Source: Streptomyces sp. NBC_01465 (GTDB lineage Bacteria; Actinomycetota; Actinomycetes; Streptomycetales; Streptomycetaceae). From it: DNA of 64,000 nucleotides. Made by a program: the position numbers and the translations under genes. The notes below the pieces were generated by a model that saw only the letters and a program-made list of their open reading frames with translations, did not search any database and was not told the DNA's origin. The DNA lies in NCBI RefSeq assembly GCF_036227325.1, contig NZ_CP109467.1:1054001-1118000 (forward strand), given 5' to 3'. Within the stretch, counting starts at the first letter, position 1; each line of letters opens with the position of its first letter. Positions 41,317 to 51,358 of this stretch are shown here, in pieces.

Positions 41317-42678
41317 TCACATCCCTGCGATCAGCTTCTCCACCCGGTCGTCGACGGACCGGAAGGGGTCCTTGCAGAGCACGGTGCGCTGCGCCTGGTC
41401 GTTCAGCTTCAGATGCACCCAGTCGACGGTGAAGTCCCGCCGCTGCTCCTGCGCCCGGCGGATGAAGTCGCCGCGCAGCCGCGCCCTGGTGGTCTGCGGG
41501 GGCACCGACTTGCCCTCGAAGATCTTCAGGTCGTTGCAGATCCGGGCGGCCTGCCCCCTCTTCTCGAGGAGGTAGTACAGCCCGCGACGACGGTGGATGT
41601 CGTGGTACGCCAGGTCGATCTGGGCGACCCGCGGATTCGACATGGTCATGTTGTGCTTGGCCCGGTACCGCTCGATGAGCTTGTACTTCATGACCCAGTC
41701 GATCTCGGTGCCGATCCGGTCGAGATCCTCCGCCTCGATCGCGTCCAGCGTCCGGCCCCACAGCTCCAGGACCTGCTCGACCTGACCGGTGCGGATGCCC
41801 CGCCGCTCGACGAAGTCCACGGCCTTCTCGTAGTACTCGCGCTGGACTTCCAGGGCGGACGCCTCGCGCCCGCTCGCCAGACGCACCTTGCGCGCGCCCG
41901 TGATGTCGTGGCTGACCTCGCGGATGGCCCGGATCGGGTTCTCCAGGGTCAGATCGCGCATCACCGTGCCCGCCTCGATCATGCGCAGCACGAGGTCGGT
42001 GGCACCGACCTTCAGCATCATGGTCGTCTCGGACATGTTCGAGTCGCCGACGATGACATGGAGGCGGCGGTACCGCTCCGCGTCCGCGTGCGGCTCGTCG
42101 CGGGTGTTGATGATCGGCCGGGAACGGGTGGTGGCAGAGCTGACGCCCTCCCAGATGTGCTCGGCTCGCTGGCTGACGCAGAACACCGCACCGCGCGGCG
42201 TCTGCAGCACCTTGCCCGCTCCGCACAGGAGTTGGCGGGTGACGAGGAACGGAATGAGGATGTCCGCGAGCCGGGAGAACTCTCCGTGGCGTGCGACGAG
42301 ATAGTTCTCGTGGCAGCCGTAGGAGTTTCCTGCCGAGTCGGTGTTGTTCTTGAAGAGATAGACGTCGCCCGCGATTCCCTCCTCGTGCAGGCGGCGTTCG
42401 GCGTCGACGAGCAGGCCTTCGAGAATGCGCTCGCCGGCCTTGTCGTGCGTGACCAGCTCGGTCACGTTGTCGCATTCGGGAGTTGCGTATTCCGGATGCG
42501 AACCCACGTCGAGGTAGAGGCGGGCGCCGTTCCGCAGGAAGACGTTGCTGCTGCGGCCCCATGACACAACACGGCGGAAGAGGTAGCGCGCCACTTCATC
42601 AGGAGACAGTCGGCGCTGTCCCCTGAATGTGCACGTGACGCCGTACTCGTTCTCCAGCCCGAAAATGCGGCGGTCCAT
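41317..42678 (-). CDS. pafA: proteasome accessory factor PafA, Pup-protein ligase
   Basis: 453 residues of the carboxylate-amine ligase fold related to glutamine synthetase. Metal and ATP-binding motifs include [12 protein letters not shown] at the N-terminus and [14 protein letters not shown]. PafA couples the C-terminal Glu of deamidated Pup to substrate lysines. Its paralogue Dop is found at 47263-48774 with the extra Dop loop, which is absent here. It lies between the FKBP genes and an MFS transporter gene on the minus strand. Confidence 0.97.
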   Translation of the reverse strand: MDRRIFGLENEYGVTCTFRGQRRLSPDEVARYLFRRVVSWGRSSNVFLRNGARLYLDVGSHPEYATPECDNVTELVTHDKAGERILEGLLVDAERRLHEEGIAGDVYLFKNNTDSAGNSYGCHENYLVARHGEFSRLADILIPFLVTRQLLCGAGKVLQTPRGAVFCVSQRAEHIWEGVSSATTRSRPIINTRDEPHADAERYRRLHVIVGDSNMSETTMMLKVGATDLVLRMIEAGTVMRDLTLENPIRAIREVSHDITGARKVRLASGREASALEVQREYYEKAVDFVERRGIRTGQVEQVLELWGRTLDAIEAEDLDRIGTEIDWVMKYKLIERYRAKHNMTMSNPRVAQIDLAYHDIHRRRGLYYLLEKRGQAARICNDLKIFEGKSVPPQTTRARLRGDFIRRAQEQRRDFTVDWVHLKLNDQAQRTVLCKDPFRSVDDRVEKLIAGM

Positions 42679-42687
42679 GACTGAACA

Positions 42688-43947
42688 TTACGCCTGATGG
42701 CCTGTCCTGAAACCGGGTTCGACGGCACCGTTTCGATCATTTTCGGAAGCGGATACGACATGACCCACGCGCTCCGGAGCTGCGAGGACCCGTTGAGTGG
42801 CCAGCAGTACGAGCAGTGCGGCGACCCCGCCGCCGCCCGCCGCGGCGAAGCCGGCGGCCACTCCCCCGTACTCGACGGCGGGCCCCGCAGCGGCCGTTCC
42901 CAGCGCCGCGCCGACCCCGAACGTGGTCACCAGCCAGGAGAAAGCCTCGGTCACCGTGCCGCGCGGCGCGTGCCGGTCGACGACGATGAACGCACACGCG
43001 ATGGCGGGCGCCAGGAAGATCCCGGCGACGGTCGTCAGCACGGTCATCGCCACCACTCCGGGCACCAGCATCAGCGGCAGATAGCCGACCGCCAGGAAGC
43101 CGACGAGGACCCGCAGTCGCTTTTCGGCCGCCCCCGCCCACTGCCGCGCCCCGTACACCAGACCGCCGAGGAGCGCGCCGAGCCCGATCGCCGCCATCAG
43201 CGTCCCGTAGACCACGTCCCCGCCGTGGTCGTCCGCGTACGCGACCGAGGCCACCGTGATCGACCCCAGCGCCAGCCCCACGAAGAAGAACGCGCCGAGC
43301 AGGGCGAGCAGCCCGCGTGAGCGCAGCGCGCCCAGCCAGTGAGCCTCGCGGGGCGCCGAACGCCAGGTCCTGGACGGCTCGGAGAGGACCACGGAAAGCG
43401 CCCCCAGGACCCCGATCACGTTGATGGCGACCACCGCCGCCGCCTCCGACCAGAGCGCGACGGCGAGCGTGACGAGCAACGGGCCGACGGTGAACATCAC
43501 TTCCTGCGCCACCGCGTCCATCGCATAGGCGGCGTGCACCCGGTCCTCGCGCTTGAGCACTCCGGGCCACAGCGCCCGCAGCCCGCCCTCGAGCGGTGGC
43601 GTGAAGAGACCGGCGATCAGCATCGCGACGTAGGCGAGGGCCACCGGGTCGATCCCGACGGCGGCGAAGAGCACCATGCCGAGCGCCGAGACCACCGCGG
43701 AGGGCAGCATCACGCGCGGCTGTCCGTACAGGTCCACGGCGCGCCCGAGCAGCGGCTGGCCGACGGCCGTGGCGATGCCGTACACGGCTGACAGTGCGCC
43801 GGCGAGGGAGTAACTCCCGCCCTCGGCACGGACGTAGAGCACCACGGCGATGGCGGCGGTCGCATTGGGGAGCCGGCCGACCAGCGTGCCGGTCAGCAGC
43901 CGCGCCACATGCCTGGTCCCGAGGAGTTCCGCGTATCCCGCGGCCAT
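42688..43947 (-). CDS. MFS family transporter
   Basis: 419 residues with about twelve hydrophobic spans. The N-terminal RLLTGTLVGRLPNATAAIAVVLYV and the GQPLLGRAVDLYGQPRV loop (MFS motif A-like between spans 2 and 3) mark a drug or sugar-type facilitator. It is divergent from a LacI regulator, and a shared dyad (43985-44011) between the starts implies that LacI controls it. The pair interrupts the pafA-prcA order of the proteasome locus. Substrate unknown. Confidence 0.88.
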   Translation of the reverse strand: MAAGYAELLGTRHVARLLTGTLVGRLPNATAAIAVVLYVRAEGGSYSLAGALSAVYGIATAVGQPLLGRAVDLYGQPRVMLPSAVVSALGMVLFAAVGIDPVALAYVAMLIAGLFTPPLEGGLRALWPGVLKREDRVHAAYAMDAVAQEVMFTVGPLLVTLAVALWSEAAAVVAINVIGVLGALSVVLSEPSRTWRSAPREAHWLGALRSRGLLALLGAFFFVGLALGSITVASVAYADDHGGDVVYGTLMAAIGLGALLGGLVYGARQWAGAAEKRLRVLVGFLAVGYLPLMLVPGVVAMTVLTTVAGIFLAPAIACAFIVVDRHAPRGTVTEAFSWLVTTFGVGAALGTAAAGPAVEYGGVAAGFAAAGGGGVAALLVLLATQRVLAAPERVGHVVSASENDRNGAVEPGFRTGHQA

Positions 43948-43984
43948 GTCCCGCCCCTGTCTCCCCGGCCCGCCGCCGAGGTGT

Positions 43985-44011
43985 TACGTATAACGTCCGG
44001 GGTTATACGTA
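43985..44011. promoter_or_regulatory. LacI-type operator between MFS and LacI genes
   Basis: TACGTATAAC (43985-43994) and GTTATACGTA (44002-44011) are perfect 10-bp arms around a 7-bp spacer. The site lies 38 bp from the MFS start and 42 bp from the lacI-like start. The arm contains a TATAAC, which could be a -10. Confidence 0.7.
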
Positions 44012-44052
44012 CCATGTGCGCAGACCAGGAGTCCAGACGCCCGGAGGCCACA

Positions 44053-45069
44053 GTGACCCGCACCGAACCCGGTGTCCCACCGCGCCCCACCAGCCGCGAC
44101 GTCGCCCGCGCCGCCGGGGTCTCCCAGGCCACGGTCTCCCTCGTACTCGGCGAGAAATGGGCCGGCAGGGTCTCGGCACGCACCGTGGGACTCGTCCGCG
44201 ACGCCGCCGCCGAACTCGGCTACCGCCCCAATCTGGCGGCCCGCAACCTCCGCCTCGGCTCCACCAGGACAGCCCTGCTCGTCGTCCCCGCGCTCACCAC
44301 CGAGTTCTTCGCCCGCGTCTACACCGGAGCGGCCGAGACCGCCGGGGAGCACGGCTTCGGGGTCGTCCTGTACCCCTCCCCCGACGGCATGGGGCCTGCG
44401 CGCGACCCCTTCGCCTCGGCCCGATCCTCCCTCGACGGAGTCATCGCCTCCTCCATCGCCGTCGACTCCCTCGCCTCCCTCCGCAGCTCGGACCTGCCCC
44501 TGGTGATGCTCGACAGCGACCCCGCCGAGACGACCGCGGCCGCCCACGTCAACCTCGACATCGCCGACGGCATGCGCCAGGTGACGGACCATCTCCTGGC
44601 CCTGGGCCACCGCGACTTCCTCCACCTGGCGTCGTCCGTCGACTCCTGGACCTTCGACGTACGCGCCGAGGCGCTGCACGAGGCCCTGCGCGGATCCCGG
44701 GTCCGCACCGTCAAGGCACCCTTGAACGTGGACGCGGCGCGAGCGGCGGCGGAATCAGCCCTCTCCGGACCCGGACCGCACCCGACCGCCGTCATCTGCG
44801 ACGACGACATCATGGCCGCCGGCGCCTGCAAGGCCGCCCGCCGTCTGGGCCTGCGCGTCCCCGAGGACCTCTCCGTCACGGGCTTCGACGACCTCGCCCT
44901 GGCCACCGCCATCGAACCCGAACTCACCACCGTGGCGCTGCCCGCCGAGGAGATCGGCCGCCGCGGCATGGCAGCCCTCCTGGCCGTCCTGGACGGCACC
45001 CAGCCCTCCCCGGACACCCTCCCCGTCCAGCTCCTCGTACGGGGCTCCACGGCGCCACCACGCGCCTGA
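44053..45069 (+). CDS. LacI family transcriptional regulator
   Basis: 338 residues from GTG 44053 (GGAGG upstream); an ATG at 44014 is possible but would lie just after the operator. The N-terminal HTH (SRDVARAAGVSQATVSLVL) and hinge (AARNLRLGSTRTALLVVP) are standard, followed by a periplasmic-binding-like effector domain. Members typically sense sugars. It is divergent from the MFS gene, which it probably controls through the dyad at 43985-44011. A terminator separates it from prcA. Confidence 0.92.
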   Translation: MTRTEPGVPPRPTSRDVARAAGVSQATVSLVLGEKWAGRVSARTVGLVRDAAAELGYRPNLAARNLRLGSTRTALLVVPALTTEFFARVYTGAAETAGEHGFGVVLYPSPDGMGPARDPFASARSSLDGVIASSIAVDSLASLRSSDLPLVMLDSDPAETTAAAHVNLDIADGMRQVTDHLLALGHRDFLHLASSVDSWTFDVRAEALHEALRGSRVRTVKAPLNVDAARAAAESALSGPGPHPTAVICDDDIMAAGACKAARRLGLRVPEDLSVTGFDDLALATAIEPELTTVALPAEEIGRRGMAALLAVLDGTQPSPDTLPVQLLVRGSTAPPRA

Positions 45070-45076
45070 CAGCACA

Positions 45077-45108
45077 GTGCCCCGGACCGCACGGGCGATC
45101 CGGGGCAC
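45077..45108. terminator. bidirectional terminator between lacI-like gene and prcA
   Basis: GTGCCCCGGA (45077-45086) pairs with TCCGGGGCAC (45099-45108), a 10-bp stem between the converging stops at 45069 and 45128. Confidence 0.8.
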
Positions 45109-45127
45109 CGCAGAACAACTGGGCGGA

Positions 45128-45880
45128 CTACTCGTCCTCTTCCTCGTCGGAAGGAACGTCCGTCTTCGCACTCGCCGCATCGTCCGCGGCGAGCAGCCTG
45201 GAGAGCTGACGCCCGACGATCCGCTTGAACTTCCGCTGCTGCGGCCTCGTACGGTCCAGGACCGCCACCTCGAGCCGCTCCGCGGGGATCTCCCGCTCGC
45301 TGCCGTTGGTGTCCCGCGACAGCGCCTGGACGGCCAGCTTCAGCGCCTCCGCCAGTGTCATCCCGTCCCGGTGCTGCTGGTCGAGGAACGTGCTGATCTG
45401 CTCGGCATTGCCACCGACCGCGACCGAACCGTGTTCGTCCACGATCGATCCGTCGTGCGGCAGCCGGTAGATCTGATCGCCCTCGGCCTCGCTGCCGACC
45501 TCGGCGACGACCAGCTCCACCTCGTACGGCTTCTCGGCCGCACTGGAGAAGATCGTGCCCAGCGTCTGGGCGTAGACATTCGCCAGCCCACGGGCCGTCA
45601 CATCGTCGCGGTCGTAGGTGTATCCGCGCAGATCCGCGTAGCGCACACCGCCGATCCGCAGGTTCTCGTACTCGTTGTACTTGCCGGCGGCCGCGAAGCC
45701 GATCCGGTCGTAGATCTCGCTGAACTTGTGCAGCGCACGGGACGGGTTCTCGCCGACGAAGACAATGCCGTCGGCGTACTGCAGCACAACCAGGCTGCGA
45801 CCGCGGGCGATGCCCTTCCGGGCGTATTCCGCCCGGTCGGCCATGGCCTGCTGGGGTGAGACATAAAACGGCGTCGACAC
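45128..45880 (-). CDS. prcA: proteasome alpha subunit PrcA
   Basis: 250 residues from GTG 45880. The N-terminal alpha signature ([20 protein letters not shown]) forms the gate, followed by the proteasome core ([48 protein letters not shown] region). The C-terminal tail is strongly acidic (SDEEEDE), as in actinobacteria. The alpha rings cap the beta rings and admit Pup-tagged substrate fed by ARC. It follows prcB by 54 bp. Confidence 0.97.
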   Translation of the reverse strand: MSTPFYVSPQQAMADRAEYARKGIARGRSLVVLQYADGIVFVGENPSRALHKFSEIYDRIGFAAAGKYNEYENLRIGGVRYADLRGYTYDRDDVTARGLANVYAQTLGTIFSSAAEKPYEVELVVAEVGSEAEGDQIYRLPHDGSIVDEHGSVAVGGNAEQISTFLDQQHRDGMTLAEALKLAVQALSRDTNGSEREIPAERLEVAVLDRTRPQQRKFKRIVGRQLSRLLAADDAASAKTDVPSDEEEDE

Positions 45881-45934
45881 CGGCTATCCGTCCCTTTCTG
45901 TCAGTGACGAGTGCATCGGAGAGGTCCCAGATCC

Positions 45935-46780
45935 TCAGAGCAGCGCGGCGCGCGGCCCGTCGGGCTGTTCGAGGCGCCGCTCGATGATCGAGCGGGCCAG
46001 CTCGGAGCTCTCCGCGTCGCTCAGTCTGCGGAAGCCCTCATCAGTGATGACGGTGACGATCGGATAGATCCGGCGGGCCACGTCGGGGCCGCCGGTCGCC
46101 GAGTCGTCGTCGGCGGCGTCGTACAGCGCCTGGATGACCAGCGTGGTGGTCTCCGCCTCGGTCAGATCGCCGCGGTAGAGCTTCTTCATGGAGCCCTTGG
46201 CGAAGATCGAACCGGAGCCGGTGGCCGCGTACCCGACCTCTTCGGAGCGTCCGCCCGTGACGTCGTACGAGAAGATGCGCCCCTTCCCGCGGTCGACGTC
46301 GTACCCGGCGAAGAGAGGCACAACTGCCAGCCCCTGCATGGCCATTCCAAGATTCCCGCGAATCATGGTGGAGAGCCGGTTGGCCTTGCCCTCCAGGGAG
46401 AGCGTGGTCCCCTCGACCTTCTCGAAGTGCTCGAGCTCCAGCTGGAAGAGCTTGACCATCTCGACGGCGAGGCCGGCCGTGCCCGCGATCCCGACGGCCG
46501 AGTACTCGTCGGCCGGGAAGACCTTCTCGATGTCGCGCTGGGCGATCATGTTGCCCATGGTCGCCCGCCGGTCACCGGCGAGGACGACCCCGCCGGGGAA
46601 GGACGCGGCCACGATGGTGGTGCCGTGCGGCGCCTGGATCGCACCCTGCACCACCGGCAGGGGACGGTTGCCCGGGAGCATCTCGGGCTGATGGTCGGTC
46701 AGGAAGTCCATGAACGAGGACGACCCGGGCGTCAGGAAGGCAGCTGGTAGACGCCCGGTGCTACGAGTGTTGGCTTCCAC
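45935..46780 (-). CDS. prcB: proteasome beta subunit PrcB
   Basis: 281 residues from GTG 46780, with GGAAGGAA upstream. A 53-residue propeptide ([11 protein letters not shown], ending APHG) precedes Thr54, the N-terminal nucleophile exposed after autocleavage ([13 protein letters not shown]). Lys and Asp of the active site are in the mature part (GDRRATMGN). With PrcA it makes the 20S core. A -10-like TAGGGT lies 46 bp upstream, so it may have its own promoter as well as readthrough from pup. Confidence 0.97.
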   Translation of the reverse strand: MEANTRSTGRLPAAFLTPGSSSFMDFLTDHQPEMLPGNRPLPVVQGAIQAPHGTTIVAASFPGGVVLAGDRRATMGNMIAQRDIEKVFPADEYSAVGIAGTAGLAVEMVKLFQLELEHFEKVEGTTLSLEGKANRLSTMIRGNLGMAMQGLAVVPLFAGYDVDRGKGRIFSYDVTGGRSEEVGYAATGSGSIFAKGSMKKLYRGDLTEAETTTLVIQALYDAADDDSATGGPDVARRIYPIVTVITDEGFRRLSDAESSELARSIIERRLEQPDGPRAALL

Positions 46781-46825
46781 GCGTTTCCTTCCAGGTAAGC
46801 AAAGTTGAAGCACAGTACGCCACGG

Positions 46826-46831
46826 ACCCTA
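46826..46831 (-). promoter_or_regulatory. -10-like element before prcB
   Basis: TAGGGT on the minus strand, within GGTAGGGTC, 46 bp upstream of the prcB start. The same GTAGGGTC octamer lies before pup and arc. No good -35 is seen. Confidence 0.3.
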
Positions 46832-46870
46832 CCCGTCCGAGAGCGTTGATCCACCTGATCTCGAGAGTGC

Positions 46871-46906
46871 GGTGGGATGCCTCGCTCCACGCGAAGGCAC
46901 CCCACT
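46871..46906 (-). terminator. imperfect hairpin between pup and prcB (attenuator candidate)
   Basis: GGTGGGATGCCTCG (46871-46884) pairs imperfectly with CGAAGGCACCCCACT (46891-46905) downstream of the pup stop at 46925. It could reduce readthrough into prcBA. Confidence 0.5.
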
Positions 46907-46924
46907 GCCGTTCACATCCGTGGA

Positions 46925-47143
46925 CTACTGTCCACCCTTTTGAACGAAGGAACGCACGAAGTCTTCCGCGTTCTCCTCGAGGACGTCATCGATCTCGTCC
47001 AGGACGGAGTCCACATCGTCGGACAGCTTCTCCTGCCGTTCCTTGAGGTCCTCGGAGCCCTGCGCGTCCTGCGCAACCTCTTCGGTCTCCTCGGTGGAAC
47101 GCGTGGCCTTCTGCTGTCCGCCGCCGGTGTCCTTGGTCGCCAT
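46925..47143 (-). CDS. pup: prokaryotic ubiquitin-like protein Pup
   Basis: 72 residues, intrinsically disordered and acidic, ending in KGGQ: the terminal Gln must be deamidated by Dop before PafA attaches it to substrates. The central helix-forming region (DLKERQEKLSDDVDSVLDEIDDVLEENAE) is the ARC-binding part. ATG 47143. It lies 119 bp after dop and 144 bp before prcB, all on the minus strand. Confidence 0.98.
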   Translation of the reverse strand: MATKDTGGGQQKATRSTEETEEVAQDAQGSEDLKERQEKLSDDVDSVLDEIDDVLEENAEDFVRSFVQKGGQ

Positions 47144-47179
47144 CTACCTCACCCCGCTCGGTTCGATGCACTTGATCAG

Positions 47180-47185
47180 ACCCTA
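47180..47185 (-). promoter_or_regulatory. -10-like element before pup
   Basis: TAGGGT on the minus strand, within TGTAGGGTC, 37 bp upstream of the pup start; no convincing -35 partner. Confidence 0.3.
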
Positions 47186-47262
47186 CAAGCGGGGTCCGAC
47201 ATTGGCCCGGTACTTCTTTGAACGTCCGGGCCCACCTTGATGTTTCCCCTCCGCCGGACTTT

Positions 47263-48774
47263 TCAGCCCCCGGACAGCACCCGGACCAGGTCTTCCGCGG
47301 TCCGGCACCGGTCGAGGAGCTCCTTGACGTGGTTGCGGGTCCCCCGCAGCGGCTCCAGCGTGGGCACCCGCTGCAGCGAGTCGCGGCCCGGCAGGTCGAA
47401 GATCACCGAATCCCAGGAGGCCGCCGCGACGTCGTCCGCGTACTGCTCGAGGCAGCGGCCGCGGAAGTACGCCCTGGTGTCCTCGGGGGGCTTCGTCTCG
47501 GCCCGTACGACCTCGGGCTCGTCCAGGATCCGCTTCATCTTGCCGCGGGCCGCCAGACGGTTGTACAGCCCCTTCTCGGGCCGTACGTCCGCGTACTGGA
47601 GGTCCACCAGGTGCAGCCGCGCCGCGTCCCAGTCGACGCCGTCACGGCGCCGGTAGCCCTCCAGGATTTCGCGCTTGGTGATCCAGTCGAGCTCGCCCGA
47701 CAGGCTCATCGGGTCGTTCTCGAGCCGGTTGAGCGTGTCCTCCCAGCGGCCCAGGACGTCCTTCGTCTGCTCGTCCGCGTCCGCGCCGTACCGCTCCTCG
47801 ACGTACTTGTGCGCCAGCTCGAAGTACTCCATCTGGAGCTGCACCGCGGTCAGCGTGCGGCCGCTGCGCAGGGTGATCAGGCGCTGGAGCGTCGGGTCGT
47901 GGGAGACCTGGTGCAGGGTGCGCACCGGCTGGTCGACGGCGAGGTCCACGTTGATGAAGCCGTCCTCGATCATCGAGAGGACGAGCGACGTGGTGCCGAG
48001 CTTGAGATAGGTCGAGATCTCCGAGAGGTTCGCGTCGCCGATGATGACGTGCAGCCGGCGGTACTTCTCCGCGTCGGAGTGCGGTTCGTCGCGCGTGTTG
48101 ATGATGGGGCGCTTGAGCGTGGTCTCCAGGCCGACCTCGACCTCGAAGTAGTCCGCTCGCTGGCTGATCTGGAAACCGTGCTCGTGGCCGTCCTGGCCGA
48201 TGCCCACCCGGCCCGCTCCGGTCACGACCTGACGCGAGACGAAGAACGGGGTGAGGTGGCGCACGATGTCCGAGAAGGGGGTCTCCCGCTTCATCAGGTA
48301 GTTCTCGTGCGTGCCGTACGAGGCGCCCTTGTTGTCGGTGTTGTTCTTGTAGAGGTGGATGGGCTGGGCGCCGGGGAGCTGCGCGGCGCGTTCGGCGGCT
48401 TCGGCCATGATGCGCTCGCCGGCCTTGTCCCAGAGGACGGCGTCGCGCGGGTTGGTGACTTCGGGCGAGCTGTACTCGGGGTGCGCGTGGTCGACGTAGA
48501 GCCGGGCCCCGTTGGTGAGGATGACGTTGGCGAGGCCGATGTCCTCGTCGGTGAGCTGGCTGTTGTCGGCGGCTTCGCGGGCGAGGTCGAAGCCTCGTGC
48601 GTCCCGCAGCGGGTTCTCCTCCTCGAAGTCCCAGCGGGCGCGGCGCGCCCGGTGCATCGCCGCCGCGTAGGCGTTGACGATCTGGGACGAGGTGAGCATG
48701 GCATTGGCGTTGGGGTGGCCAGGGACGGAGATGCCGTACTCCGTCTCGATGCCCATTACTCGCCGTACGGTCAT
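47263..48774 (-). CDS. dop: Pup deamidase/depupylase Dop
   Basis: 503 residues, the PafA paralogue. It starts [16 protein letters not shown] and carries the extra Dop loop (about residues 43-80, with [19 protein letters not shown]). The catalytic region is [13 protein letters not shown]. Dop deamidates the C-terminal Gln of Pup and also removes Pup from substrates. It is upstream of pup and downstream of arc on the minus strand; the arc-dop gap of 260 bp contains the arc terminator and probably the dop promoter. Confidence 0.97.
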   Translation of the reverse strand: MTVRRVMGIETEYGISVPGHPNANAMLTSSQIVNAYAAAMHRARRARWDFEEENPLRDARGFDLAREAADNSQLTDEDIGLANVILTNGARLYVDHAHPEYSSPEVTNPRDAVLWDKAGERIMAEAAERAAQLPGAQPIHLYKNNTDNKGASYGTHENYLMKRETPFSDIVRHLTPFFVSRQVVTGAGRVGIGQDGHEHGFQISQRADYFEVEVGLETTLKRPIINTRDEPHSDAEKYRRLHVIIGDANLSEISTYLKLGTTSLVLSMIEDGFINVDLAVDQPVRTLHQVSHDPTLQRLITLRSGRTLTAVQLQMEYFELAHKYVEERYGADADEQTKDVLGRWEDTLNRLENDPMSLSGELDWITKREILEGYRRRDGVDWDAARLHLVDLQYADVRPEKGLYNRLAARGKMKRILDEPEVVRAETKPPEDTRAYFRGRCLEQYADDVAAASWDSVIFDLPGRDSLQRVPTLEPLRGTRNHVKELLDRCRTAEDLVRVLSGG

Positions 48775-48969
48775 GCTGCGGCCCTCCTTGCCCGGCGGCG
48801 CTCCCTCGGGGAGCGGCGCTCAAGTACCGCTGTAGCTCCGGTGCGTGTGCGGTGCCCGTCCCCGCACGGCGCGTCTTGGCGGTACCGAAGAGCCTAGAAC
48901 GCCTTTGCGCTGGTGGGGAGATCAATAACGTGTTTGCTCGTGTGTGGTTGTGGGTGGGCGGAAATGCGA

Positions 48970-49007
48970 ACCGGCTGCGGGTGCCCGGCGGGGCGCCCGC
49001 AGCCGGT
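48970..49007 (-). terminator. terminator after arc
   Basis: ACCGGCTGCGGG (48970-48981) pairs with CCCGCAGCCGGT (48996-49007), a perfect 12-bp stem 28 bp past the arc stop on the minus strand. Confidence 0.8.
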
Positions 49008-49034
49008 CTGTGTTCTGCAGGTAGTGCTTCGTAC

Positions 49035-50801
49035 TTACAGGTACTGACCGGTGTTCGCCACCGTGTCGATGGAGCGTCCGGTGTCCGCGCCCTGCTTTCC
49101 GGTGACGAGCGTGCGGATGAAGACGATCCGCTCGCCCTTCTTGCCGGAGATACGGGCCCAGTCGTCGGGGTTGGTGGTGTTGGGCAGGTCCTCGTTCTCC
49201 TTGAACTCGTCCACGCAAGCCTGGAGGAGGTGGGAGACGCGGATGCCCTTCTGGCCCTGCTCGAGGAAGGCCTTGATGGCCATCTTCTTGGCCCGGTCGA
49301 CGATGTTCTGGATCATCGCGCCGGAGTTGAAGTCCTTGAAGTACAGGACTTCCTTGTCGCCGTTGGCGTACGTCACCTCGAGGAAGCGGTTCTCCTCGGA
49401 CTCGGTGTACATGCGCTCGACGACGGACTGGATCATGCCCTGCACCGCGGCGTCGTGGCTGCCGTGGTGCTCGGACAGGTCGTCCGCGTGGAAGGGCAGG
49501 GAGGAGCGGAGGTACTTGGCGAAGATGTCCTTCGCAGCCTCTGCGTCGGGACGCTCGATCTTGATCTTCACATCGAGGCGGCCCGGGCGCAGGATCGCGG
49601 GGTCGATCATGTCCTCGCGGTTGGAGGCGCCGATGACGATGACGTTCTCCAGGCCTTCCACACCGTCGATCTCGGCGAGCAGCTGGGGGACGATGGTGTT
49701 CTCCACGTCCGAGCTGACCCCGGATCCGCGGGTGCGGAAGAGGGATTCCATTTCGTCGAAGAAGACGATGACGGGGGTGCCCTCGCTCGCCTTCTCCCTC
49801 GCACGCTGGAAGACGAGGCGGATGTGCCGCTCGGTCTCGCCGACGTACTTGTTGAGGAGCTCGGGTCCCTTGATGTTGAGGAAGTAGCTCTTCCCCGCGG
49901 GCTGGCCGGTCACCTCGGCGACCTTCTTGGCCAGTGAGTTGGCCACGGCCTTGGCGATGAGTGTCTTGCCGCAGCCGGGCGGACCGTAGAGCAGGATGCC
50001 CTTGGGCGGGCGCAGCTCGTGTTCCTTGAAGAGGTCGGGGTGGAGGTAGGGGAGCTCGACCGCGTCGCGGATCAGTTCGATCTGGTCGCCCAGGCCGCCG
50101 ATCTTGTCGTAGTCGATGTCCGGGACCTCTTCGAGGACAAGTTCCTCGACCTCGCTCTTGGGCACTACTTCGTAGACGTAACCGGATCGGGAGTCGAGCA
50201 GCAGGGCGTCGCCGGGGCGGATGGTGATGTCCAGGAGTGGCTCGGCGAGCCGCACCACCCGCTCCTCGTCGGTGTGCCCGACCACCAGGGCGCGTTCGCC
50301 GTCCTCGAGGATCTCCTTGAGAGTGACGATGTCCCCGGCGCGCTCGAATTCCATGGCCTCGACCACGTTGAGCGCTTCGTTGAGCATGACTTCCTGGCCG
50401 CGCCTGAGCTCTTCGAGCTCGACGCTGGGACTGACGTTCACCCGGAGCTTGCGGCCCCCGGTGAAGATGTCGCATGTGCCGTCCTCGTTGGCCTGCAGGA
50501 AGACTCCGAAGCCGGCCGGCGGCTGTGCGAGCCGGTCGACTTCCTCCTTGAGGGCCACGATCTGGTCGCGGGCCTCGCGAAGGGTGTTGGCGAGCCGCTC
50601 GTTCTGTGCGGACACGCCTGCCAAGTTGGTCTGCAGCTCGACGATCCGCTCTTCGAGAATCCTCGTATGGCGCGGAGAGTCGGCGAGCTTGCGGCGCAGG
50701 ACGGCGATTTCCTGCTCGAGATAGGCAACCTGACCGGCGGGGTCCTCGGACCCTCGCGCGGGCCGGATGCCGCGGTTGATGTCGTCGTCGTGGGCTGCCA
50801 C
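49035..50801 (-). CDS. arc: proteasomal AAA ATPase ARC (Mpa)
   Basis: 588 residues from GTG 50801. An N-terminal coiled coil (about 20-85, [18 protein letters not shown] onward) captures Pup; tandem OB domains follow (about 95-240); the AAA domain has Walker A GPPGCGKT (near 275) and Walker [11 protein letters not shown]. The C-terminal QYL fits the HbYX-like tail that docks in PrcA pockets and opens the gate. It unfolds pupylated proteins and feeds them to PrcBA. It is divergent from a ferredoxin, with a TCGGAC dyad between them. Confidence 0.97.
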   Translation of the reverse strand: MAAHDDDINRGIRPARGSEDPAGQVAYLEQEIAVLRRKLADSPRHTRILEERIVELQTNLAGVSAQNERLANTLREARDQIVALKEEVDRLAQPPAGFGVFLQANEDGTCDIFTGGRKLRVNVSPSVELEELRRGQEVMLNEALNVVEAMEFERAGDIVTLKEILEDGERALVVGHTDEERVVRLAEPLLDITIRPGDALLLDSRSGYVYEVVPKSEVEELVLEEVPDIDYDKIGGLGDQIELIRDAVELPYLHPDLFKEHELRPPKGILLYGPPGCGKTLIAKAVANSLAKKVAEVTGQPAGKSYFLNIKGPELLNKYVGETERHIRLVFQRAREKASEGTPVIVFFDEMESLFRTRGSGVSSDVENTIVPQLLAEIDGVEGLENVIVIGASNREDMIDPAILRPGRLDVKIKIERPDAEAAKDIFAKYLRSSLPFHADDLSEHHGSHDAAVQGMIQSVVERMYTESEENRFLEVTYANGDKEVLYFKDFNSGAMIQNIVDRAKKMAIKAFLEQGQKGIRVSHLLQACVDEFKENEDLPNTTNPDDWARISGKKGERIVFIRTLVTGKQGADTGRSIDTVANTGQYL

Positions 50802-50839
50802 GGTCCTCACCTCCTCCAGGGGGAGCTGGACGCTTCCTG

Positions 50840-50845
50840 ACCCTA
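50840..50845 (-). promoter_or_regulatory. -10-like element before arc
   Basis: TAGGGT on the minus strand, within GGTAGGGTC, 39 bp upstream of the arc start. TTTCAA 16 bp further is a weak -35. Confidence 0.3.
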
Positions 50846-50886
50846 CCTGGGCAGGTGAGCGTTGAAACCTAGATCACAAAGACGGG

Positions 50887-50901
50887 TCGGACTGTGTCCG
50901 A
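50887..50901. promoter_or_regulatory. inverted repeat between arc and ferredoxin gene
   Basis: TCGGAC (50887-50892) and GTCCGA (50896-50901) are perfect arms around TGT, in the 241-bp divergent region. An operator for one or both genes is possible. Confidence 0.4.
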
Positions 50902-51042
50902 TCTTCACCCTTGCGTACTCCCTCACGCCAGGGGGATACCCACCCATCAACATCGGAAAGCGGGCGGTTGTATCGTCGAAGCGTTCAACACCCGTCAGGG
51001 CTGGCTTCATTTGGTTCAACAGCGCAGGAAACGGCAGGGGAA

Positions 51043-51354
51043 ATGACCGTGCAGCACGAGGCTGTGACCGACGACAGCGCCCAGTCCCTCGAGGTCTGGA
51101 TCGACCAGGACCTCTGCACTGGTGACGGCATCTGTGTGCAGTACGCGCCGGAGGTCTTCGAGCTCGACATCGACGGTCTGGCGTACGTGAAGAGTGCCGA
51201 CGACGAGCTGCTTCAGACGGCCGGAGCCACAACACCCGTGCCGCTGACGCTTCTGACGGATGTCGTGGACTCCGCGAAGGAGTGCCCGGGCGACTGCATT
51301 CATGTACGTCGCGTTTCGGACAGGGTCGAGGTCTACGGTCCCGACGCGGAGTGA
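51043..51354 (+). CDS. ferredoxin
   Basis: 103 residues from ATG 51043. CTGDGIC (C-x5-C) and CPGDC further on provide four Cys residues, consistent with a small [3Fe-4S] or [4Fe-4S] ferredoxin of the actinobacterial P450-partner type. An acidic middle region would dock a redox partner. No P450 or reductase is adjacent. It is divergent from arc and is a recurrent neighbour of the proteasome locus in this group (known context, not proof of function). Confidence 0.88.
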   Translation: MTVQHEAVTDDSAQSLEVWIDQDLCTGDGICVQYAPEVFELDIDGLAYVKSADDELLQTAGATTPVPLTLLTDVVDSAKECPGDCIHVRRVSDRVEVYGPDAE

Positions 51355-51358
51355 CGGA

